This document shows, one piece after another, positions 55,127 through 64,000 of a DNA stretch of 64,000 bases. Every line of letters begins with the position of its first letter. Positions within the stretch are counted from its first letter, which is position 1. Location of the stretch: NCBI GenBank assembly GCA_023653785.1, contig JAMKCH010011839.1:16521-80520 (forward strand), read 5' to 3'. The notes below the pieces were generated by a model. The model had not been told where the DNA came from, searched no databases, and saw only the letters and a program-made list of their open reading frames with translations. The position numbers and the translations under genes were made by a program. The DNA comes from Ophioderma brevispina. Its lineage: Eukaryota > Echinodermata > Ophiuroidea > Amphilepidida > Ophiodermatidae.

Positions 55127-55130
55127 TTAT

Positions 55131-56108
55131 GATTCTACAACAACATTGCCCCCACAGGATAAAAAGGATTGCATTTCTATTGCAAATGATTCTGAATAAA
55201 ATTTAAATTTTTAAGATTACAAAAAATAGTCCTGTTAATTTCACAGCGTCCATTTTGGCTGCGCAAAATTACCCATATTAAGATTTTTTAAAAACTAGTG
55301 TCAAATTGCCTTGCCTTCATTTTCGGTGTGTGGAACTTATTCAATACTCAGAGGGAAACTGTAACAAGGTCTATATTGGTCTATAGGAAGTCACAAACTA
55401 ACCTAATGTACATTAACAAAAATTAATATGATATTATGTGTTTGTAGATTACAGACCAAATAGGCATTAGAAATAATAAACAACCCAATAATGACCAGCG
55501 CGGTTTGCTACTTTTGTTATCTCTAACCTGTGACATTAGTTTTCATGATAAATCGGCATTTTGCTAATATATAAAATTGTAGATTAAGTGGCCCCTATTT
55601 TTTGAATATTATAGTCACATCGCTTCACATCCTCTTTTTACAAGAAAACCTGTTACATGACAGTAACCGGGGGGGCTTTTGTCTGGTATCTTTTATCCAG
55701 ACCTAAATGTGTATGACACCAATAGATACGTTTTCTTACATTTTCTCGTATTTTTTTAAAGCTTAATAATATTAATATAATAACACAATGGGAAGAACAT
55801 TCCATTTATTTCATTTAACTAAGTACGGGATCAAACTTGAATCTATTGATTAATTTGACTACTACAATTACCTGCCATCTTACAAGTTTCACAACATCCA
55901 TTGGCATTTTCTATAAAATCTATTCAATGTACACTTACCCCAGACAATGCACATTTCAACAGATAAACCCTCATGAATGTGTATTGTCAAAGTTATTATT
56001 GTTCATTTCTGTGAGAATTTGTGTTCACTACAGCACTGTATTATATATTAGCAGATCTCCTCCGGATTCTGAGTTTATCATTTAGTCCAATGCCAGAGCA
56101 TTGAAACA
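55131..56108. other. Unassigned stretch
   Basis: AT-rich; an 82-codon plus frame (55837-56085) carries no recognised motif. Confidence 0.45.
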
Positions 56109-56480
56109 CCACTACACAACTACTACAACTACAACCACAACAAGAACTACTACTACTACTACTTGTCCCCGTTGACGGGGGTGGCCGTACACTTCACTTC
56201 ACATTTAACAGCAACACTACTGTGTGAGGATTTATTGGAGCAAAAAGGTTAATTTGAATGAACGCGAATGCCCTTCTGGCGCAATATGCCACAGAGCCGA
56301 TCCCTTGTATGTAATCTTCTTTTTAGTTCCACCAGGGTAACCAGCTAACCCGCCCTCATCGATTTCCCTTAAAAACTCAATGATGGTGACGGTTCAGCCG
56401 CCCCTACCACCCGTCCTTCGACAGGTATAACTGGTTTTACAGGATACCAGTACAGGCCCGTCAGGATACCAGTAGCAGGC
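56109..56480 (-). mobile_element. Probable 3' end of a non-LTR element with a TAG-repeat tail
   Basis: On minus a moderately GC-rich body (about 56480-56165) runs into ACAAGTAGTAGTAGTAGTAG, a tail-like trinucleotide repeat at 56148-56164. The body contains GGCGGCTGAACCGTCACCAT and a doubled CTGGTATCCTG segment. No coding remnant was recognised, so this is inferred from the tail alone. Confidence 0.35.
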
Positions 56481-57394
56481 CCTCAAAGAAAACCTGACCC
56501 GAAAACCTGACCTGAGTACCACGATCATGAACTGTGAAAATCCCATTGAAATGGGTAAAAACAACAGTTAAATATCGTTTATATCTCTTGATTTACGTAG
56601 CGGATAACATGGTATTGCCATCTCCCTATTACCTAGAAAAGAGAAGACGTTTTCTATTGTCTGAGGAAGCCCGACTCCGAATTTTGTGGATGTGTTTTTT
56701 TTAAATCCGGATGACCTTGAAGCTATAGGGCTGTAAGTCGTCTATTCAAAGAATCGGAACGTTAAAGTCCTTTCAAACTAAGAAAATCATGCATTTAATT
56801 TGATGTACAGCATTCCAGTTAATTTAACAGTTGGGGCAATATATTGTCTTGATGGTTAGCAATATCTTTTCTTTTTCAAAGTTCCATAGAAATGAGTATC
56901 TCTACACACAAAAATGCTGGCTGTTTTTCAAACATGGTATTATTTTAGCAAATGTTTGTTTTTCTATCTTTGATACAACTGTAAGTGAAAAATTAATATC
57001 ACCCCATACAAATCGAGCCGGAATTTCAAAAGGTCTGCCTAATATATATAACTTGGATAAAGTGTAAGGATTCATAAGTTGGAGTGCAGAATCTTTTTTT
57101 TACTTTTTTTATTGGTAATCAATCAAAACATCAATTTTTATCCGAAACGCATATAATTTAAAAATGATTACCATGATTAAAAACAAAGAATATGTTACCA
57201 ACCGGTAAAGGGGTCTTTCACAAGCCCCGACTATGGACGTCTGACAATACATACTGGCATACCCGCACTTTCTTTGAGTAGCACTGTCTGCAAGGCCTTA
57301 CTGAATGTATATGTATTGGGCCAATCGCCAAGAAGACAATGGTGTCATATCATTCACCATGTCTTCCGTCATCCAACTGGAAAATGGGAAAATA
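56481..57394. other. Unassigned stretch
   Basis: AT-rich. Frames of 78 (56831-57067) and 61 codons (57305-57490) without motifs. Confidence 0.45.
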
Positions 57395-58280
57395 GGTATG
57401 GGGCGGTGGGTTGAATGGTGTGTCATTTGTTGCTTTTTTGCTACAAATGGAATTTTTGGTCTGATTAAAAATGTGATTAAATGGTCCTAGAAATCCAATT
57501 CAAATTGTTACCAGTTTTTATCCCTTCCGTTGGCGGCCATCTGTTTTCAAAAATGGCTGCCATTTTCAACAACATTATTTTGCTATATATCTGACGGCTG
57601 AGCAGCAAATAGAAGGCTCAAAGTTGGTGGCAATCATACCAAGGTTGTGATGCAAGGAACACAACTATAACATCCAGAAAGTTGCAGATAGTTTCCTTCA
57701 GGTAGTTTATCTTGATTTTCAAATGGCCGCCTTTAAACATATTGTGCTCTCTATCGGCACTTCTGATCAAAATTGAAGGCTCAAGCTGGGTGGGCAAAAA
57801 CCTATGTTGTGATGTCAGTGAATTGTAATACTACATCAGACAAATCACAGAGTGTTTTCCTACAGATGGCCATCTGAATTTCAAAATGGCACGCCATTTT
57901 TTAACATCTACTTCGCGACTGCAATATCTGGACTTCTGAGCAATATGGAAAGCTCAAAATTAGTGACAATAACCATGTGTTGATATGTCAAGGAACACAT
58001 ATTATTACATCCAGAAAGTCGCCAGTTGTTTCCTTCTGGCGTAGGCCCTATTGAATTTCAAAATGGCTGCCATTTTTAATGTTATACTTCGCTCAATATC
58101 TGTACTTCTGGGCAACATTTAGAAGCTCATTGTGTGGCAATACTCCTGTTTTGATGTTACGGAAAATATATACTTAGGCCTACCTACCCATCCCAGAGAG
58201 TCACAGTGATTCCTTCTGACAGCCATCTTTGAATTTCAAAATGGATACATTTCTACATATACTTTGCCCGAACCACTAAA
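57395..58280 (+). repeat. Left arm of the foldback: outer domain plus about 4 tandem 170-bp units
   Basis: Units recur from about 57530: AAAATGGCTGCCATTTT at the start, then ATATCTG-ACTTCTGAGCAA, GAAGGCTCAAA, GGTGGCAATA, a TGTTGTGATGTCAAGGAAC-like block, ACATCCAGAAAGTCGCAG and TTTCCTTCTG before the next start. Confidence 0.85.
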
Positions 58281-58399
58281 TTCATGGAATTCTGGGAGGA
58301 GCCATAGCTCTGGGTTGTTTTAATAAGTTTGTATTATACTAGGTTTCCAATGTTATTGTGTCCCATATGTCCCAGAAACTATCTATCTTGCGACAGCAG

Positions 58400-60650
58400 C
58401 CGAGATACTGTTCACCATGTGTAGCGCCAAATGTCCTGTCCGTCATTAGTTGGGGATGTCAGATGGATCCTGCTGCATGTCGCGAGCAATCACATCAATG
58501 TAGTTAAAGGGCGACGACCCCTGTTTGGGCTGAGTAAGTTAACCATCCAAACATGTGATGTCGAGTACTACTTGACTCATGCTATATAACATTTAACAGT
58601 GACCGGCAAATCTTGCACAGAGTTGGCCAAACAGAAGATGAGATTGGAGGGATATCAGGCGCGGATCCAGGGATGGCAGGCGGAGGGGGGGCGCGCGCCT
58701 CCCGGTTTAATTCTGCAAAATCTTGTATAAAAGCAGCCATTTTGGACAAGTTCAGCCTTCACTTCAGCCCCCGCGGTAATTTTGCCGTTTTTCCAAATCC
58801 CGGATCCGCCCTGGAATTTCCACATATTATGTGCTTTGGTCATGTACTCACGACAGGATAGTTTTGTTACTCGATAAGAAGCATGTGGTTGTAGGTTGAC
58901 AATCAGTTTATCTGGAGCTCTTTCTTCATGGTCCAGGTCTAAGATCCATATAACAGGATCCTCTCTTCACATGCCTCTAAAAGAATTTCAGGCTGGTTGA
59001 ATTGGAGATACCAGAGTGCCTAGGACAGGACGGGTTTTTTGCTTTGTCGACAAACAGAGGACCCCAGGGACTTGAAGTCCCTGACCTCTTTGAGTTGTGG
59101 TACCGTCTATAGTGCAGATAGGGTGATGATTATCTTCCTCATTGACGGTCAATATATTCTTGGCAGTTAGATGTAGGCCAACTTGGTCTGCAGCATTCTC
59201 AAGTTATGTTAGTAGATCTTGTGCACCACATATCGATCGGCTGTAGAGCTAGATCATCTGCAAAGGTCAAGGTCTGTGAGATGCTGACTTGGTTGGACTC
59301 TACCGAACGCTTGGGTTTGATGGGAGTCCCTTGTCGTTCATGATTGTCAAGGTACGGTCTGAGCATGTAATCAACCACGACTACAAATAGATAGGGAGCA
59401 AGAGTATCTCCTTGGAGGATGCCATTAGTGTTAGGAACTCCTTGTGGACCCATCATTGGTCTGCACCGAGTTAGATGGGTTGATCATGCCATGATGGCCT
59501 TGCTTTGAAAAATCGTATGGGACATCATAGTGGTAAGAGTATACGCAGTACATCTCTGTTGACACTGGCAAAAGCCTCTGGGAAAAGTCTACAAACCATT
59601 GAAGATTTTTTTTCTCTCTATGATCCTTATGAGGGCAAGTATCTGAGTAGTGTTGATCTGCCTTTACGCAAACCGTTCTGGTTTTGTTGAGAATGGGATC
59701 TATGGGAGAAACGATTCTGTTGAGCACCATTGAGTTGTAGATCTTAGAAGGCAGTGGAGACAGTGTGATTCCTCTGTAGTGTGTGGGGTTGTGGAGGTCA
59801 CCTTCTTGGAGAGGAGTGAAGAGATGAACGATGTTAATATAATAAGGCAGCGGTTTGTTTCCCATGTAGGTGTCGTTTACAAAAATTCCAACAGTTGATC
59901 ATGAAAAAGTGATTTTCCATTACGGCAGAAATGTTGTCGGGACCAGGCCTCTTGGTGTTGTTCAGGTTCTTTGTAGATCAGAAACTCCAGTCTTGATAGA
60001 AGGGCGTCTGCTCTCTTGTGATTGAAGATGGGTTATTCTGACCTGGGTTTGCCAAGTAGAGAAAAAGTGCTGAAAACCAGTGGCGAGGATTCTCTTCGGT
60101 TGTTTCGATCACCTTTGATTCTGATAGATTATTAGAGGGGGGTAGCTTTCTTATCTGTCAGCCCCTCAGTTGCATCAAAGGCAGCAGCATGCTTGTATTG
60201 AGATGTGGGTTGTCAAGTGCTTCAGCCTGGGACTTAACATGATCCTCAAGCACCACGGTGTAAGCATCATCAAGGCAGCCTTAGCGGCATCAATGTTCTG
60301 CTTGGACTTATGGTGGATCTGAGTACGGTGCTTCATGGCTGCAGACTTCAGTTTTTCTCTGGCTTTGATGGCTTGTTCATGTGAGGCCAAAGAGGAGTAG
60401 TCTCTCCTCTTTCGTCTAGGTAGCATCACCAGTGCAATTTCTTTGTGGCTGAAGTGATTGGCATCAATACTGTGCTGAAGTCTAATCCTCAAGCTCATCA
60501 ATAAGAGGTTGAACCTGTATGTACGGCTACAATATACTGACTCACAGAGCTTGGTATCTCCACTTACATTCCACCAGTCAATGTTTCATGGGACTCAGGA
60601 GGGGTTTACTCTGACGGTAACTTATACTGCTCCTGCAAGAGCATTCTATG
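58400..60650 (-). mobile_element. Degenerate non-LTR retrotransposon inside the foldback element
   Basis: Minus-strand pol remnant. From upstream: linker with LPRRKRRDYSSLASHEQ (60400), HYRGITL-x-x-LPSKIYN (59770), an RKGR-S block eroded, then a shifted WFVDFS-x-AF (59610), GILQGDTLAPYLFVVVVDYM (59400), PIKPKRSVES followed by LTFADDLAL (59240-59310, the RT active-site variant FADD). Downstream are a shifted form of DFKYLGSSV (59060), an ETW-like block, ARFAGHC (58600) and SPFNYIDVIARDMQQD with MTDRTFW near 58420-58520. This tail is typical of RTE-like endonuclease-RT elements. It is 5' truncated near 60650. The hAT MITE splits its C-terminal region. Confidence 0.75.
58656..58813. mobile_element. 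158-bp hAT-type MITE inside the LINE
   Basis: The ends CAGGCGCGGATCCAGGGA (left) and the inverted CAGGGCGGATCCGGGA (right) fit the CAGGGGCGGATCCAG-type TIR common in hAT elements. It separates the LINE's VLLYGS-type region from ARFAGHC. The 8-bp flanks do not match. Confidence 0.7.
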
Positions 60651-61054
60651 ATCAGACTTAACAGCTTAAAAAGTGTTCTAAATCGGTCAATCCACCCCTA
60701 TCTGACCAGATGTGGTCCAGATGGACGAGTTCTCCATTGGGCGACGGTATGTCACGGTTACTTGATTTTGAATTTTGTTGCGAGTGGCCAACAAGACCTA
60801 AACCGTTTTCACGAATTCCCTCACGCACACCCCCACCTTCCGCTGGACCCGCCTTGCATGTGAACAGCGTCCCCAGGCCCAAGTCTAGCACCGCCATCTC
60901 CCGGTTGCACAGAAGATTATGGGCTCGAATTAACTGCACCGGTGACAGTGGACAGTCCATGGTAAAGCGGAGGGAAGAGCAGAGACAGCTCACTGGATGG
61001 TTTGCCAGCAAATGGACTGTTGTCTCAGGATTACCCATCAGTTAAGCTTCAGGA
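60651..61054. other. GC-rich stretch open on both strands, unassigned
   Basis: A 126-codon minus frame (60658-61038) and a 111-codon plus frame (60710-61045) overlap almost fully. Neither matches a family I know. Composition unlike the AT-rich surroundings suggests another mobile-element piece. Confidence 0.4.
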
Positions 61055-61255
61055 TGCGCTCATTACAGTTGCCAAGGCTGGCACGTGACTTGAGAGCCTT
61101 TTGGTGAGAAAGGAAAGAAACCCCAACTCCTCTGTAGCCGCATTTAGTTTTCTAGGCAGAGGCTTTGTAATAAGGCATAGCCAGTAGTAGACGTTTGACT
61201 GTGTACAATGCGGTATGCCAGATGACTCAATATCATACAAGTGGTGCTTCATGTA
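61055..61255 (-). mobile_element. LINE C-terminal fragment
   Basis: Minus frame CLITKPLPRKLNAATEELGF then TKRLSSH resembles the tail of RTE-like pols, where ...TITK..KKLNA..MWFYRRML...WT.R.SN is usual. It is separate from the neighbouring LINE because it lies upstream of that element's RT. Confidence 0.45.
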
Positions 61256-61619
61256 CAAGTTTTCTTTCTTGGCTGTTGTGATAGTGTCTGGACATTGTAT
61301 GCTGATGAGAAAGCAGCATTACGTTTAACGAAGTTTTCCATGCATCTTTTGTCAATATCAGGAGTTTGACATTCCAGTACGCTGGAGGACTAACCCATCA
61401 CGAATTGGTAGGACCAATGTGGATCAGGAAGCACAGACTTCAAATCCCGGGCTTTAACCCTGTGTACATTGTAAACATCAGGCTTGTAAATTAGCTGTTG
61501 GGGATGGTCCGCTAGTCTTGTCTTTGCACGGGGACACCGATGCCACAACCCAATACATCACAAAAACATGGGTTTGCACCAAAATGGAGCCTTTATGTTG
61601 CTCAGAATTCAGATATTGG

Positions 61620-61790
61620 GTGAAGTTCGTACATCATCATCGAGCTATGTCATCCACTGCTGGACAAAAGCCTCAACATGTTTTCCATGCTGGATAAGGG
61701 CCTACCTTCCACGATGGTCCAGTGCCGGTTGGGGAAGGGACTCTGGACTAGAGTGATGAGTGAGGTAACAAGACCGGGATGATCCCCTCC
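61620..61790 (-). mobile_element. Possible RTE-like 3' end with GAT-repeat tail
   Basis: On plus: CATCATCATC followed by CATCCACTGCTGGACAAAAG and CCTCAACATGTTTTCCATGC. A CACTGCTGGACA-x-AGGCCTC segment next to a CAT/ATG repeat is, as far as I recall, a frequent 3' end of RTE-type elements read on the opposite strand. No coding sequence is attached. Confidence 0.35.
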
Positions 61791-62094
61791 TCTTATCGAT
61801 GACGTACGCCAAACTTTTTACGTGCTCAGAATTGACTCCTTGACACCACAGGGACCAAAACCTTTACAGACTATCCGAACCATGAGCCGCCGGTCACCAC
61901 GCATTACACCTGCAACATTCTATAAAATAGGGCGGGAGCGATGGAGAAATTCCATAATCACACTTTGCAATTATGCAATTTCTGACCTTATAGGAACTAT
62001 TTGCGTGGGACTCAAGAAACCGCTTTCACGGGGCTCGAACCAGGGGTCGCTAGATCGAAGCTTATATACCCCCTACCGACGGTTTTTGTCAGCG

Positions 62095-62775
62095 GATTAG
62101 ACCGTCGGCAACCATTTTGAAAATTCAAGATGGCATCCTGAAGAAGGGAACAATCTACGACTTTCTAAATTGTAATAAATGTGTTCCTTGACATCACAAA
62201 CATGGGTATTGACCACCAAATGGAGCCTTTATGTTGCCTAAGAAGTCCTGATATTGGGCGAAAGTATTATATTAAAAAATAAATGGCAACTTTTTCTTTT
62301 TTAAATTGGTTTTATCTTTTAAAAATTTTTGTAACTTTCTGAATGTGATATTTTTGTGCCTTGACATCAAAAAAATATGGTTATTGCAACCAATTTGAAC
62401 TTCTACGTTGCTCAGAAGTCCAGAGATAGAGCAAATATGTGTAAATGGCGGCCCATTTGAAATGCACGATGTCTGCCTGAAGGAGGAAACATTCTGCGAC
62501 TTTCTGAATGTGAATTGTTCATTGACATCAAAAAACATGGGTATTTGCCACAATTAGAACCTTCTTATGTTGCTCAGAAGGTCCAGCTTATAGAGTAAAT
62601 ATGTTGAAAAATGCAGCCATTTGAAATCCAAGATGGCCGCCAACCGGAAGGGATAAAAAATGGTAACAATTTGATTTGGATTCCTGGACCATTTCTACAT
62701 TTTTTTAAGTGACCAAAATTCCCAATTGTAGCAAAATAGCCAACAAAGGACACACTGTCCCAGACTTAAAAGGCG
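62095..62775 (-). repeat. Right arm of the foldback: about 3 tandem 170-bp units plus outer domain
   Basis: Inverted relative to 57395-58280: GGCGGCCATTTGAAAT / AAGATGGC, CGACTTTCTGAATGT, TTCCTTGACATCA and TTATGTTGCTCAGAAGTCC recur, ending in the outer domain (62640-62775). Confidence 0.85.
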
Positions 62776-64000
62776 AGAAAAAACAAAGAACATTAAAAAA
62801 AGAAAACTGCATTACAACGTTCTACGGTATCAGCCTTAAGACGACTTGCGAGAGAGTAGTACTGCTTGAAAAAACTAATATCTGAGTACCTTTGATCGAC
62901 GTGTGAAACTCTCACCCTGTCAAATGTTTGTGACAAATCAATCTTGCAACATTATATGCGAGTAACACAAATTATATTGCTTTGTTCCCTGTCTCTTTAT
63001 TCTGTAAACCCTCTTCCCCAGCATCTATTACGAGTTTTAGAAAACCGGGCGTTTGCAGATGGATGTGAGGCAGTGGAGAGCGCCAATGCGCAGCTTGCTG
63101 TTCAGATTCGATCGTGTGGACTACGCGGTCCGTAAAGTATATCTTTCCATATTTCCCACGGTATGCGTCACAGACTGCGAGAGTATTATCTAAAGAATGT
63201 GGTAAATGAACGCAATCTCAATATCTCCGGAACGAAGGGGTACTATGGTGTTTTGCATCAGAGGTTACGTTAGCATGTGTTAATATGTATCGCATTGGGT
63301 CTGACCCTATAGAACATAGCGATAAAACTGAACGTTTTTGTCGGTACTTTGGTGCTCGCAGACACTGAAAGTGAACGCAAACGCTACAAAACGGTCGCAT
63401 CCGTTTTTTCCACATACTTCCAGTCCTTTAGAATTTCCCAACACTGTGTTCATGTATCGCCAACTTTTTTTTCAATTTTAGAAACAGGAATTACGTATTT
63501 ACCGGGCCGCCGTACTAGTGACGTTAGTTATTTTTGAACATAGCTGGGCTGGGCGCTTTCAATGCATTATTACCGCATCTCTGCATCTGCATCTGCATAC
63601 CCCGGTTTTCTAACCTCGATCGTTTCATGAATGAGCGTGTATCCATTTTGATTCCACATTGACTGTTATCATTTGCCAAGCCGTCTATCACACCAACAGG
63701 TGCAGTTCTACAGATCATTAAAGATCATTCAGCTTTGTCAGATCCTACAACCAAATTGCGGTTAAGCAAGTACTCGATAAAACATTGAGAGGTTACTTTT
63801 AGAACACACACTTCCTCGTAACCTCGACAGTACTGAGGAGTTTGTAGGGGTGTCGATCGCGGGAGTTATCTCTCTTCTAATGTATTTACATTGCAGTTTG
63901 AATCTGCTGTAGAGACGTGTACGAAAACCTACCAATTAAAACAATGTTGGATCAGATTAAAATTTAAATTATTGACAATTATTACAAATAATCAATTACC
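62776..64000. other. Unassigned right flank
   Basis: No gene or element recognised. Frames of 62-65 codons on both strands (62944-63718) lack motifs. A CATCTG-type short repeat occurs near 63580-63596. Confidence 0.45.

Larger units (their letters stand above)
57395..62775. mobile_element. Large foldback-type structure with array-containing inverted arms
   Basis: The left arm (57395-58280) and right arm (62095-62775) are inverted copies: the outer 130 bp of each share TTGCTACAA, GGAATTTTTGGTC, AAATGGTCC, AAATTGTTACCA and TTTTATCCCTTCCG, followed by GGCGGCCATC. Both arms then consist of tandem units of about 170 bp. The 3.8-kb centre holds a minus-strand LINE (58400-60650), a hAT-type MITE, other LINE fragments and unassigned GC-rich DNA. 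Long arms with internal repeats resemble Foldback-like elements (sea urchin TU elements have this general design). No transposase found and no clear target duplication. Confidence 0.65.

Noticed and set aside
57530..58280. CRISPR-like array
   Set aside because: Units of about 170 bp repeat along their whole length; there are no short conserved repeats separated by unique spacers, and the context is eukaryotic.

Overview
The window looks like animal nuclear DNA, most probably from a marine invertebrate. There are no bacterial operons, ribosome binding sites or long clean ORFs. It is AT-rich, split by introns, and packed with decayed non-LTR retrotransposons (L2-, CR1- and Jockey-like, plus one with a C-terminal tail of the RTE-like kind), one LTR retrotransposon, tRNA-derived SINEs, many terminal-inverted-repeat (TIR) elements and several tandem arrays. 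An echinoderm or hemichordate would fit, but the species cannot be named from this. Many conserved frames are broken by single-base indels, which may be decay, noisy long-read consensus, or both.

Layout. 0.1-2.6 kb: L2-like LINE with an ATT-repeat tail. 5.5-13.7 kb: a minus-strand Gypsy-type LTR element with two LTRs, a tRNA-Pro-type primer site, a polypurine tract, and gag and protease remnants but no RT/integrase. A LINE sits in its 3' LTR and a tRNA-SINE in its gag. 14.7-15.2 kb: a tandem repeat of about 133 bp. 15.85-17.46 kb: a GC-rich tandem array split by a Jockey-like LINE that has an inverted 5' part and a 13-bp target duplication. 17.5-19.7 kb: a CR1-like LINE. 20.2-28.7 kb: five TIR elements in a row.

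33.8-45.6 kb (minus strand): the one host gene I recognise, a fatty acyl-CoA reductase (FAR)-like gene. Exons covering the C-terminal half can be followed with compatible splice phases. Its last exons lie in a 2.5-kb unit present three times in tandem, two copies with exons A-B-C and one with A-B only; the third copy carries a 1.1-kb Tc1/mariner-type TIR insertion at TA. The N-terminal Rossmann exons were not found.

50.8-53.7 kb: minus-strand CR1-like LINE. 54.7-55.1 kb: 390-bp TIR element flanked by TTAT. 57.4-62.8 kb: a large foldback structure whose inverted arms are themselves arrays of about 170 bp; its centre holds a minus-strand LINE, itself interrupted by a hAT-type MITE.

No CRISPR array, rRNA or convincing functional tRNA was seen. 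Nothing here is a clearly new biochemical system. The most unusual items are the triplicated FAR 3' exons, the nested Gypsy relic, the twin-primed LINE and the array-armed foldback element.
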